Assembly (NCBI GenBank): GCA_040880525.1 | Contig: JBBDIG010000048.1 | Coordinates: 22,512 to 86,511 of the forward strand | Direction: 5' to 3' | Source of the DNA: Bacteroidia bacterium | Lineage (GTDB): Bacteria > Bacteroidota > Bacteroidia > CAILMK01 > JBBDIG01 | DNA: 64,000 nucleotides | Part shown: positions 28,561-36,079 of the stretch, piece after piece | Position numbering within the stretch: position 1 is the first letter of the stretch | Layout: each line of letters begins with the position of its first letter | Notes under the pieces: generated by a model | What the model was told of the DNA's origin: nothing | The model's input: the letters and a program-made list of their open reading frames with translations, nothing else | Database searches by the model: none | Made by a program: the position numbers and the translations under genes

Positions 28561-29187
28561 GCTGGTGCGAGTTTAACGGAATAATCTGAAATGACAATGG
28601 AAGATTATGCAGTGTAACTCGTACCTTTATCAGCCATGAGCAGGAAATACAAGTTCTACAATAGTGAAGGCCTATATTTTGTGAGTTTTGCTACCGTTTA
28701 TTGGCTGGATGTATTCGTAAGAGAAGAATATTGTGAGATTTTAGTGCAGAGCCTAAAATATTGTCAGAAAGAAAAAGGAATGGAAATATTTGACTGGTGC
28801 ATTATGCCAAGTCATGTGCATTTAATTTTTAGTGCTACTGATCATAATCCTTCTGATCTGATGAGGGATTTTAAGAAATATACTTCAATAGAATTGCAAA
28901 AAGCTATAGGGACAAACCCGGCAGAAAGCCGAAAGGAATGGCTGCTTTGGATGATGAAGCGTGCCGGGTCAAAGAGCAGTAATGTTAAGAATTATCAGTT
29001 TTGGCAACAGCATAATAAACCGATTGAACTGTGGAGCAATGCGGTTATTGATCAAAAGGTTGAATATATTCACAACAATCCGGTCGAAGCTGGCTTTGTA
29101 AGTGAGCCACAGCATTGGAAATACAGCAGTGCAAATGAAAATCAACTTATTAAACTGGCTGTGCTCTAAAGGTACGAGTTACCCTTT
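28561..29187 (+). mobile_element. RAYT element, copy 1
   Basis: This 627-base unit starts with a palindrome half (GGTGCGAGTTTA at 28563, with GTAACTCGTACC at 28614) and ends with GGTACGAGTTAC at 29171, surrounding one transposase gene. A nearly identical unit begins at the next base. The flanking half-palindromes are those of the dispersed REP-like repeats in this window. Confidence 0.85.
28636..29169 (+). CDS. REP-associated tyrosine transposase (RAYT), copy 1
   Basis: This 177-residue protein belongs to the Y1 (HUH) transposase superfamily, IS200-like RAYT branch. The HUH motif is MPSHVHLIF near residue 57 and the catalytic tyrosine region is in DQKVEYIHNNPVEAGF near 143 (Y about 147). RAYT proteins are single-strand endonucleases thought to mobilise REP palindromes. 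The chosen ATG at 28636 follows the left palindrome by 10 bases. It differs from copy 2 only at Gln versus Arg (residue about 160) and near the stop codon. It is intact. Confidence 0.93.
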   Translation: MSRKYKFYNSEGLYFVSFATVYWLDVFVREEYCEILVQSLKYCQKEKGMEIFDWCIMPSHVHLIFSATDHNPSDLMRDFKKYTSIELQKAIGTNPAESRKEWLLWMMKRAGSKSSNVKNYQFWQQHNKPIELWSNAVIDQKVEYIHNNPVEAGFVSEPQHWKYSSANENQLIKLAVL

Positions 29188-29262
29188 GCTGGTGCGAGTT
29201 TAACGGAATAATCTGAAATGACAATGGAAGATTATGCAGTGTAACTCGTACCTTTATCAGCC

Positions 29263-29796
29263 ATGAGCAGGAAATACAAGTTCTACAATAGTGAAGGCCT
29301 ATATTTTGTGAGTTTTGCTACCGTTTATTGGCTGGATGTATTCGTAAGAGAAGAATATTGTGAGATTTTAGTGCAGAGCCTAAAATATTGTCAGAAAGAA
29401 AAAGGAATGGAAATATTTGACTGGTGCATTATGCCAAGTCATGTGCATTTAATTTTTAGTGCTACTGATCATAATCCTTCTGATCTGATGAGGGATTTTA
29501 AGAAATATACTTCAATAGAATTGCAAAAAGCTATAGGGACAAACCCGGCAGAAAGCCGAAAGGAATGGCTGCTTTGGATGATGAAGCGTGCCGGGTCAAA
29601 GAGCAGTAATGTTAAGAATTATCAGTTTTGGCAACAGCATAATAAACCGATTGAACTGTGGAGCAATGCGGTTATTGATCAAAAGGTTGAATATATTCAC
29701 AACAATCCGGTCGAAGCTGGCTTTGTAAGTGAGCCACGGCATTGGAAATACAGCAGTGCAAATGAAAATCAACTTATTAAACTGGCTGTACTGTGA
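29263..29796 (+). CDS. REP-associated tyrosine transposase (RAYT), copy 2
   Basis: This 177-residue copy is nearly identical to the gene at 28636, with the same HUH motif and catalytic Tyr region. It is intact and reads Arg where copy 1 has Gln in the phrase SEP(R/Q)HWKYSSANEN. The near-identity over the whole unit points to a recent tandem duplication. Its downstream palindrome is the full REP-like form. Confidence 0.93.
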   Translation: MSRKYKFYNSEGLYFVSFATVYWLDVFVREEYCEILVQSLKYCQKEKGMEIFDWCIMPSHVHLIFSATDHNPSDLMRDFKKYTSIELQKAIGTNPAESRKEWLLWMMKRAGSKSSNVKNYQFWQQHNKPIELWSNAVIDQKVEYIHNNPVEAGFVSEPRHWKYSSANENQLIKLAVL

Positions 29797-29797
29797 A

Positions 29798-29832
29798 GGT
29801 ACGAGTTACGCTATCGCTAAACTCGCACCAGC
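29798..29832. repeat. REP-like palindrome 1
   Basis: This 35-base imperfect palindrome begins GGTACGAGTTAC, has a CGCTATCG centre and ends AACTCGCACCAGC. It sits immediately after the second transposase gene. It is one of three full copies in the window. Confidence 0.9.
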
Positions 29833-29841
29833 AACGGTAAC

Positions 29842-29969
29842 TACACATTTCAAGGTTAGATAAGGACATCGTTTCCGGTACTTTTTGGATGACCGTAGTG
29901 CCAAAAAAGGGAGAATGCGCTGATACCATTTATATAACTGATGGCCGTTTCGATTTTAAATACTATTAA
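29842..29969 (+). pseudogene. Duplicated 3' fragment of the lipoprotein gene
   Basis: This fragment repeats the last 128 bases of the 27878 gene, including its stop codon, with no base changes in the coding part. It lacks a start, signal peptide and the first two thirds of the gene. It is the downstream half of the duplication that carries the RAYT elements. Confidence 0.85.
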
Positions 29970-30087
29970 TCGTTAATATTTCTTTAATCTCATAAAACCC
30001 AAACATCATGATAAAGCTAATTCTTTTTTTCATTTTAATTGCTATGGCCTCCTAACGCTGGTGCCACACCCAAACCCCTACCTCCCC
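29842..30087 (+). repeat. Direct repeat B, right flank of RAYT pair
   Basis: This is the second copy of the 28311-28557 segment. It begins inside what would be the lipoprotein reading frame and ends inside the 3' end of the outer-membrane gene (minus strand) at 30078. Confidence 0.92.
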
Positions 30088-30770
30088 GGAAGAAGAAGCT
30101 TAAAATTAATCAAAGGAGAAAGGTTCATTTCCTCTTCATAACTTCCCCAATTTTTCAAATGAATGGGCGCATAAAATGCTGCTAAACCCATGTCCATAGA
30201 AAATATCAAGTTGGGTTTTACACTCCAATTGCCATTTAGCAGTAATTCTCCGGCAAGCCCATCCCGTTCGTGATAGCTCCAGGAATAATTACCTTCTTTA
30301 TCGGAATAAGTCCGGTATTCATTTATTCTTCCGGCCAAATTCAGGTAATACTTTCCTCCTGCTTTTAACCCACCCCAAAATCGCTCTCGGCTAATAACAT
30401 TAAGTTGCAAATTCAGTGGAAGCACTAAGGATAAAATCTCATTGCTGACAAAATCATATCCATAAGTATTGAAACATGCTACTGGACATCGCCTGCTGTT
30501 CATGACCTCTTCATGCGACATGCCTACTCCTTCGAAATCATATTTCATCCAGGAAATTCCGGCACCGCTCGTAATCCAAAACCGGTTACCAAGGCGATGG
30601 CTCACCTCACCAGCGGCATTGAGGCCGAAACTGTAATTATCATTGTAATAGGTCGAATTGAGGGATGTACCTACGGTAACGCCTGTAAGCCATTTGATTT
30701 CACGATCTTGGGCATAAGCTCCAGTGAAAAACAACAGGCACAGTAGCAAAAGAATAAGGTGGTTTCTCAT
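30078..30770 (-). CDS. Outer-membrane beta-barrel protein, 3' end at a duplication junction
   Basis: This 230-residue protein has a signal peptide (about 1-20, ending TGAYAQ) and repeated amphipathic strands with frequent aromatic residues, as in OMP beta-barrels (WITSGAGISWMKYDF; YYLNLAGRINEY). Barrel proteins usually end in an aromatic residue, but this one ends LLLPGR. The last three codons and the stop lie inside direct repeat B (30078-30087), so the natural C-terminus may have been replaced by the duplication. No function is assignable. Confidence 0.8.
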   Translation of the reverse strand: MRNHLILLLLCLLFFTGAYAQDREIKWLTGVTVGTSLNSTYYNDNYSFGLNAAGEVSHRLGNRFWITSGAGISWMKYDFEGVGMSHEEVMNSRRCPVACFNTYGYDFVSNEILSLVLPLNLQLNVISRERFWGGLKAGGKYYLNLAGRINEYRTYSDKEGNYSWSYHERDGLAGELLLNGNWSVKPNLIFSMDMGLAAFYAPIHLKNWGSYEEEMNLSPLINFKLLLPGR

Positions 30771-30850
30771 GGTTTTACAATTTTTAAGATAGCGCTAAGA
30801 TATAAATTATCGAGAGAAGCAATAGCCCGGAGTCGCTTGGCCTCTGTAAT

Positions 30851-30885
30851 GGTACGAGTTACGCTGTCGCTAAACTCGCACCAGC
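30851..30885. repeat. REP-like palindrome 2 (solo)
   Basis: This copy of the 35-base palindrome (GGTACGAGTTAC ... CTCGCACCAGC) has a single base change in the centre (TGTCG for TATCG) and no transposase gene of its own. It lies about 1 kb from the RAYT pair. Confidence 0.9.
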
Positions 30886-30914
30886 GCTGTAAAAGCAGCC
30901 ACGTAACCCTGGCA

Positions 30915-31014
30915 AGGCCTTTATGTGCAGGAGATTCCTGATATTCCGCTATCGCGAAATTCAGGAATGACAGGTTTGTTTGTAGTTCAAGATTTTATCC
31001 CGCTCGTGGTATAA
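30915..31014. repeat. Second repeat family, copy 1
   Basis: This roughly 100-base element has at its core a 35-base imperfect palindrome (30934-30968) with arms ATTCCTGA and TCAGGAAT around CGCTATCGCG. A related copy is at 57404-57502, extending beyond the palindrome on both sides (AGGCCTTTATGTGCAGGAG and GTGGTATAA here). Confidence 0.8.
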
Positions 31015-31071
31015 TAGTACAATTCTCCACTGATTATCATCAGCATTTTTTAACCACAAACAATAACCACA

Positions 31072-31205
31072 ATGAAAAAAACCAATGCTGCTATCTTTGA
31101 TTTCTGCTGATTACTTCTTTGATATACGGGCAGGTTACCACGAAAACCTGGCCTGAGTACATGATAGAATATCTTGATTTTAAAAGTCGTAAAAATCATT
31201 TTTAA
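31072..31205 (+). pseudogene. Decayed small secreted protein gene
   Basis: A start with a signal-like beginning (MKKTNAAIFDF) runs into a stop after 12 codons. In another frame the same stretch continues as SLIYGQVTTKTWPEYMIEYL to a stop at 31205, which looks like the rest of a signal peptide (ending YGQ) and the start of a mature protein. The simplest reading is a frameshifted remnant of a short exported protein. The evidence is only local frame logic, so this is tentative. Confidence 0.35.
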
Positions 31206-31208
31206 ATA

Positions 31209-31275
31209 GCCCCCGGTTTAAACCGGGGGTAACGAATGTCAGGTGTGACGTTACCGCTTTAGCGGTTTCATGTAT
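31209..31275. repeat. Compound palindrome
   Basis: A perfect 20-base palindrome (CCCCCGGTTT / AAACCGGGGG, 31210-31229) is followed by GGTAACG ... CGTTACC and ACCGCTTTAGCGGT. Such nested palindromes are typical of short dispersed repeats. No second copy was seen in this window. Confidence 0.6.
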
Positions 31276-31370
31276 TTACCTTCAACAAAAAGCCGTGTGA
31301 AAAAGGGTAATTGATACTCACCCAAACTTCTACCACCTGATTCACTTTTTACCCCATAGCGCCATCCAGC

Positions 31371-32483
31371 CTAAAACGTCTCCCCATGCGTCTTCTTCAC
31401 AAGAAAGCGGGCCAGCGGAGGAATATTTTTGGCAATGCTGATGGCCGCCTCGGTGAGCAGCTTCTCGCCAAACAACCGCTGGATCTGGCGGCCTGCCCAT
31501 AGCCGCTGCGCGAAGAGCTTATCCCAGCGATGGGAATAAGCTTGCTCCATTTGGCTGCGCGAAGTTTCGCTTTTCAAAAAACGGTGGCATTCTTCCGCTG
31601 CAATCTTCCCAGCATGGATGGCCATTGCCATTCCGTTTCCGCACAAGGGAGCAATCATTCCTGCTGCATCTCCAGCCATCAGGATATGGTTCCATACGGG
31701 TTCCTTTTTTCCGAAAGAAATTTCATTGATCACCTCCGGCTTCATAAAGAGGTAATGGGCTTTTGAAAATATCGCCTGCAGGTATGGATTTTTATACAAT
31801 ACCTGCTTTTCCATTTCGAGAATGCTCCCATGCTTTTTCAGGTTGTCGCGGCTGGTGAGGTAGCATATATTCACTTTGCTGAACTCAATGGGTGCAATAC
31901 CGCAATAGCCCTCATGGAAATTGTGTAGTGCGATCAGGTCGTCAGGATAATCGAGCCGGACGTGATACTTCACTCCCATCCAGGGAGATCGCTGTTGCAT
32001 GAATTTGCGACTGAGCTGACGGTCAATATTCGAGCGCTTGCCAAAAGTTCCGATCACAACCTTAGCATTTAGGGGCGCTCTGCCGGGAATCTCAACCTCA
32101 AACACGTCATTCGTAAATTTTACGTCATACACTTTAGTATTAAGCAAGAATTCAGTGCCAGCGCTTATTGCCTTTTCATATAAATGATGATCAAAGGATT
32201 GCCGGCTGATGCCGAAACCTCCCAGGTCCAGCGGCATTTCCAGCAGCCTGCCGGAAGGTGCAGAGATTTGCAAGTGCTTAATTTTTGTGGCATTGAGCCG
32301 CTCCGGTTCCACACCCAGGGATTTTAAAAATGGCAATACCTCATTTGCGATGTATTCGCCACAGACCTTATGGTAAGGATACTGATTTTTCTCTATCACC
32401 AGCACATCGAATCCTGCGCGGCCCAGGAGAATGGCAGAGGTTAATCCCGCCAGGCCGCCTCCTATTATTATTACATCCTTCAA
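31371..32483 (-). CDS. FAD-dependent oxidoreductase, geranylgeranyl-reductase-like
   Basis: This 370-residue protein is an NAD(P)/FAD-dependent oxidoreductase. The dinucleotide-binding fold is at the N-terminus (IIIGGGLAGLTSAILLGRAG) with the ribose-binding Glu in VIEKNQYPYHKVCGEY, and a second FAD contact is GDAAGMIAPLCGNGMAMAIH near 280. It resembles the geranylgeranyl reductase / halogenase-like flavoprotein group. It lies 13 bases downstream of rlmB in the same direction and may be co-transcribed. The substrate is unknown; lipid or quinone reduction would be typical. Confidence 0.88.
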   Translation of the reverse strand: MKDVIIIGGGLAGLTSAILLGRAGFDVLVIEKNQYPYHKVCGEYIANEVLPFLKSLGVEPERLNATKIKHLQISAPSGRLLEMPLDLGGFGISRQSFDHHLYEKAISAGTEFLLNTKVYDVKFTNDVFEVEIPGRAPLNAKVVIGTFGKRSNIDRQLSRKFMQQRSPWMGVKYHVRLDYPDDLIALHNFHEGYCGIAPIEFSKVNICYLTSRDNLKKHGSILEMEKQVLYKNPYLQAIFSKAHYLFMKPEVINEISFGKKEPVWNHILMAGDAAGMIAPLCGNGMAMAIHAGKIAAEECHRFLKSETSRSQMEQAYSHRWDKLFAQRLWAGRQIQRLFGEKLLTEAAISIAKNIPPLARFLVKKTHGETF

Positions 32484-32496
32484 AGGTCCATGCTTT

Positions 32497-33246
32497 TTAT
32501 TCCGCTTTCAGCCGTTGGTGCATGGCCTCATGGAAGATGATCCCGGCAGCAACCGATACATTCAGAGAGCCGATAGTTCCCGCCATTGAAATTTTAATTG
32601 AATCTTCGAGCAGGCCCGCTATTTCTTTTCCAATTCCTTTTCCTTCGGCTCCAAGAACAAGCACCACCGGGTGCGTAAGTTCAGCTTCCTGAAGTGGCTT
32701 CTTCGCATCTTCTCCTGCTCCAATCGCCATGAGGCCGGATTGCTTCATGAAGTGGATGGCATTGGAAAGATTCTTCTCGCGGCAAACCGGCACTTTGAGC
32801 AAGGCCCCGGCTGAACTTTTCACTGCATCAGCATTGATAGCGCCCGTCCCTTTTGCCGCCACCACTAATGCATGCACGCCAAAGCACTCCGCGCTACGGG
32901 CGATAGCACCAATATTTCTTACATCCGTTATTCCATCAAGCACAGCAATGAGCGGCATTTTTCCCTGCTCAAACAGCGCAGGCAGCAATTGTTGCAGATC
33001 ATGAAATTCTATGGGAGAAATAAATGCCACCACGCCCTGTTGTGCCCTGCCCGGCATTCTCTTCATTCGCTCTTTGGGCAGATGCTGATATGGAATGGCC
33101 TCTTTCCTTAGCAGTTTCACGAGTCCCGTCAGCCCTTCGCCACGGTACTCCTGCTGTATCAGCACTTTGGATATTTCCCTGCCTGCCGCCACAGCTTCTT
33201 CCACAGCATGGATGCCGTAAATGATCTCGTCTTTTTCAGACTTCAA
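32497..33246 (-). CDS. rlmB: RlmB-type 23S rRNA 2'-O-ribose methyltransferase (TrmH/SpoU family)
   Basis: This 249-residue SPOUT methyltransferase probably methylates a 2'-O position in 23S rRNA. The N-terminal substrate-binding domain begins YGIHAVEEAV. The catalytic knot carries VLDGITDVRNIGAIARSAE (motif 1 with the Asn-Arg pair), VLVLGAEGKGIGKE (motif 2) and GSLNVSVAAGIIFHEAM (motif 3). It is followed after 13 bases by the FAD oxidoreductase gene. The name assumes the usual RlmB role; a tRNA substrate cannot be excluded. Confidence 0.92.
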   Translation of the reverse strand: MKSEKDEIIYGIHAVEEAVAAGREISKVLIQQEYRGEGLTGLVKLLRKEAIPYQHLPKERMKRMPGRAQQGVVAFISPIEFHDLQQLLPALFEQGKMPLIAVLDGITDVRNIGAIARSAECFGVHALVVAAKGTGAINADAVKSSAGALLKVPVCREKNLSNAIHFMKQSGLMAIGAGEDAKKPLQEAELTHPVVLVLGAEGKGIGKEIAGLLEDSIKISMAGTIGSLNVSVAAGIIFHEAMHQRLKAE

Positions 33247-33291
33247 TTTCTTCTTTATTAAGATTTTAAAAATAAACCGGAAAAAAACGCC

Positions 33292-33612
33292 CTAATCTTC
33301 AGACAGTAATTCAAGAGCCTGCCGCAATTCATTCAGCGTTTTTTGCTCGCGCTGCCGGACAGCCAATGAAATTCCCCGTTCATAAGCGGCTGCCGCCTCA
33401 GAATGTTCGTTCATTCCTTCGTAAAGCTGGCCCAACTGAAAATATTGGGGCAGGTAATCCGGATCCATTGCATTGAGCCGCAGGAAATGGTGCAGCGCAG
33501 CCTCAAAATCGCCTTTTCCCATATATTCAAGAGCGATAGCATATATCAGAAAGGGATCCTGAGGATCGGCCTTTTGCATCTCTTCCAGTTTCGCCAGGCG
33601 ATCATTAGCCAT
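33292..33612 (-). CDS. Small tetratricopeptide-repeat protein
   Basis: This 106-residue protein holds about two TPR motifs, with the characteristic patterns LIYAIALEYMGKGDFEAALHHF and YFQLGQLYEGMNEHSEAAAA, the usual G/Y/A/P positions and no signal peptide. It would act as a protein-binding scaffold in the cytoplasm. It is divergent from etfB (45 bases apart). It is a common Bacteroidota small TPR protein with no specific function known. Confidence 0.85.
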   Translation of the reverse strand: MANDRLAKLEEMQKADPQDPFLIYAIALEYMGKGDFEAALHHFLRLNAMDPDYLPQYFQLGQLYEGMNEHSEAAAAYERGISLAVRQREQKTLNELRQALELLSED

Positions 33613-33626
33613 TCTTCATTTTTTAG

Positions 33627-33634
33627 TACGTTTG
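33627..33634 (+). promoter_or_regulatory. Candidate -7 element for etfBA
   Basis: TACGTTTG matches TAnnTTTG and lies 23 bases before the etfB ATG at 33658. Confidence 0.5.
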
Positions 33635-33657
33635 CAGCTCCCAAAAATCAAGGATTT

Positions 33658-34398
33658 ATGAAGATTTTAGTGTGTGTGAGCAAGGTTCCGGACACCACGA
33701 CAAAAGTAAAATTTTCCAGTGACCGCAAGTCAGTTGACTACTCAGGAGTTCAGTTTATTATTAACCCTTATGATGAACACGGACTTGCGAAGGCACTTGA
33801 ACTCAAGGAAAAACATTCCGGCAGTACCATTACTATCATCAACGTAGGTGATGCATCATCTGAAGCCATCATCAGAAAGTGCCTGGCAATAGGCGCTGAC
33901 GAAGCCATGCGTGTGGATGCTGAACCTGCCGATGCCTTTTTCGTGGCCGAACAAATTGCCGCAGCTATAAAAGATAAAGGATTTGACCTCATCATTACGG
34001 GCCGCGAATCTATTGACTACAATGGTGGCCAGGTTTGCGATCTGCTCGGAGAAATGCTGGAAATTCCATCGGTTGGGCTGTCTACCTTTGTAGAAGTTGC
34101 TGACGGCTCAGCTACCATCACCCGGTTTGTTGATGGCGGGCACGAGACGTTGCAATCGCCACTGCCGCTGGTGCTGAGTGCTACCAAAGAACTGGCTGAA
34201 CCCCGCATTCCGAATATGCGCGGAATTATGATGGCGCGCTCCAAACCTATTCAGAATGTTCCGGCTGCTGATGTGACCAAACATACCTCGGTTGCGGAAT
34301 ATGAACCGCCAAAGGAAAAAGGTGAATGCAAATACATAGATCCGGAAAATGCGGGGGAACTCATTCAACTTCTGCACTCAGAAGCCAAAGTAATATAA
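33658..34398 (+). CDS. etfB: EtfB, electron transfer flavoprotein beta subunit
   Basis: EtfB and EtfA form the soluble FAD/AMP heterodimer that passes electrons from acyl-CoA dehydrogenases to the respiratory chain. The chosen ATG at 33658 gives 246 residues and the family start MKILVCVSKVPDTTTKV; upstream codons are not part of the protein. The adenine-binding-like fold contains DLIITGRESIDYNGGQV near residue 115, a family signature. etfA follows after 72 bases. Confidence 0.97.
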   Translation: MKILVCVSKVPDTTTKVKFSSDRKSVDYSGVQFIINPYDEHGLAKALELKEKHSGSTITIINVGDASSEAIIRKCLAIGADEAMRVDAEPADAFFVAEQIAAAIKDKGFDLIITGRESIDYNGGQVCDLLGEMLEIPSVGLSTFVEVADGSATITRFVDGGHETLQSPLPLVLSATKELAEPRIPNMRGIMMARSKPIQNVPAADVTKHTSVAEYEPPKEKGECKYIDPENAGELIQLLHSEAKVI

Positions 34399-34470
34399 AC
34401 CCGTTCATTAAGTTCAGAACCTTTTGCTGTTCTGATTGTCAAAAAATTTAACCAGCATAATTAAAAATAA

Positions 34471-35442
34471 ATGCCTGTTTTAGTATATGCCGAAAACTGG
34501 GATGGACAGTTTAAAAAAGCCACCTTCGAAGCAGTTTCTTATGCTTCTCAAATTGCTGAAAAATCAGGAGATAGCGTTACGGCTGTTTCCATTGGTGAGG
34601 TATCAGAAGAAACCCTGAAATCCATAGGAAAATATGGCGCTGACAAGATACTGGTTGCCGGGAATGAAAAACTAAAACAATATCGCGTGAGCAGTTATGC
34701 CGCAGCCATCGTACAGGCAGCAGAAAAGGAAGGCGCCAAGCTCGTGATATTCGCCAGTACTTTCAATGGAAAATCGCTTGCTCCGAGAGTTGCTGCCAGG
34801 ATGAAAGCGGCAGCCATAACCGGTGTTATTGATATTCCGCAAATGGATGGAGATTTCATTGTAAAAAAGCCGGTTTTCAGTGGAAAGGGTTTTAGCCATG
34901 TTAAAATGGAAAGCGATAAAAAAGTGCTGGCACTGCTGGTAAATTCTGTGAAGGCGCAGGAAAATCCAAAAGAAGCATCCATTGAGAAATTCAATGTAGA
35001 AATAGATGATGCTGCGGTAAATACTGAAATTAAGGAAGTAAAAAAGTCTACGGGGAAGCTTTCGCTGACGGAAGCCGAAGTGGTGGTATCAGGAGGACGC
35101 GGCATGAAAAGCCCGGATAACTGGGGCCCGCTCGAAGAACTTGCCGAAACGCTGGGAGCCGCTACCGCCTGTTCCAAGCCGGTGTCTGACATGGATTGGC
35201 GCCCGCATTCAGAACACGTAGGCCAAACCGGACTGGCCATTCGCCCGAATCTTTATATTGCGATCGGTATTTCAGGAGCGATACAGCATCTGGCCGGTGT
35301 AAACGCCAGCAAAGTGATCGCTGTTATCAATAAGGATCCTGAAGCCCCATTTTTTAAGGCAGCAGATTATGGCATTGTAGGCGATGCCTTTGAAGTGCTG
35401 CCAAAGCTGATTAAAGCTGCTAAAGAATTAAAAGCCTCCTAA
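34471..35442 (+). CDS. etfA: EtfA, electron transfer flavoprotein alpha subunit
   Basis: This 323-residue protein pairs with EtfB. The C-terminal FAD-binding domain contains the signature VGQTGLAIRPNLYIAIGISG near residue 248 followed by AIQHLAGV, and ends in INKDPEAPFFKAADYGIVGD. It is followed after 10 bases by the DUF151 nuclease gene, so the genes from etfB to the nucleoside transporter may form one operon. Confidence 0.97.
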   Translation: MPVLVYAENWDGQFKKATFEAVSYASQIAEKSGDSVTAVSIGEVSEETLKSIGKYGADKILVAGNEKLKQYRVSSYAAAIVQAAEKEGAKLVIFASTFNGKSLAPRVAARMKAAAITGVIDIPQMDGDFIVKKPVFSGKGFSHVKMESDKKVLALLVNSVKAQENPKEASIEKFNVEIDDAAVNTEIKEVKKSTGKLSLTEAEVVVSGGRGMKSPDNWGPLEELAETLGAATACSKPVSDMDWRPHSEHVGQTGLAIRPNLYIAIGISGAIQHLAGVNASKVIAVINKDPEAPFFKAADYGIVGDAFEVLPKLIKAAKELKAS

Positions 35443-35452
35443 GGTTGCTCCA

Positions 35453-36079
35453 ATGCAAAAGACCGAACTCAAGATATTAGGAATTTCATCAGGCCATACT
35501 TCTACATCCTATACGTTGATCCTGGAAGAAAAGAACGGTTCGCGAAAACTGCCCATTATCATCGGTGCTTTTGAAGCCCAGGCCATTGCTATTGAAATTG
35601 AGAAGATTGTGCCTGTGAGGCCCATGACACACGACCTGTTTAAATCACTTTCTGAATCATTTGATATTAAAGTAAAAGAGGTGATTATACACAGGCTGCA
35701 TGAAGGTATTTTCTATGCACATGTGGTTTGTGCCAATGGAACAAGAGAGCACGAAATAGACGCACGGACATCTGATGCCATTGCTATTGCCCTCCGGTTC
35801 AAATGCCCCATATTTACTTACGAATCCATCCTGCAGGATGCCGGCATCATCCTTAGCGACCTCGAAGCCGAGGAGCTGGAAAAAGATGAGAAACGCAGCC
35901 GCAAAAGCCCGTCCGCGAAAACTTCAGCAGAAAAGCCGGCTGACCTTGCCAAGCAGTCAATGGACGATCTGAAAAAGCTGCTGGATGAAGCCATTGAGGT
36001 AGAAAACTATATCCTGGCCGCAAAACTCCGAGATGAAATCAGACGAAGGGAGGAAGGCAAAGAAGGCGATAATGGATAA
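35453..36079 (+). CDS. DUF151 bifunctional nuclease with UVR motif
   Basis: This 208-residue protein has the N-terminal DUF151 (bifunctional nuclease) domain, about residues 1-135, with LPIIIGAFEAQAIAIEIE near 30 and ARTSDAIAIALRF near 104. A charged linker leads to a C-terminal UvrB/UvrC-type motif (LDEAIEVENYILAAKLRDEI) that mediates protein contacts in excision repair proteins. It overlaps the transporter gene by 8 bases. The biological role is not settled in the family. Confidence 0.92.
   Translation: MQKTELKILGISSGHTSTSYTLILEEKNGSRKLPIIIGAFEAQAIAIEIEKIVPVRPMTHDLFKSLSESFDIKVKEVIIHRLHEGIFYAHVVCANGTREHEIDARTSDAIAIALRFKCPIFTYESILQDAGIILSDLEAEELEKDEKRSRKSPSAKTSAEKPADLAKQSMDDLKKLLDEAIEVENYILAAKLRDEIRRREEGKEGDNG

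Larger units (their letters stand above)
29188..29832 (+). mobile_element. RAYT element, copy 2
   Basis: This is the second tandem unit, nearly identical to copy 1. It begins with the same GGTGCGAGTTTA end and finishes in a complete REP-like palindrome at 29798-29832, whereas the first copy's right end runs straight into the second copy. Confidence 0.85.

Noticed and set aside
31072..31110. Short peptide MKKTNAAIFDFC as a functional gene
   Set aside because: It ends after 12 codons; a decayed gene explains the signal-like start better.
33403..33657. N-terminal extension of EtfB
   Set aside because: The extra residues overlap the TPR gene on the other strand; the family start is at 33658.
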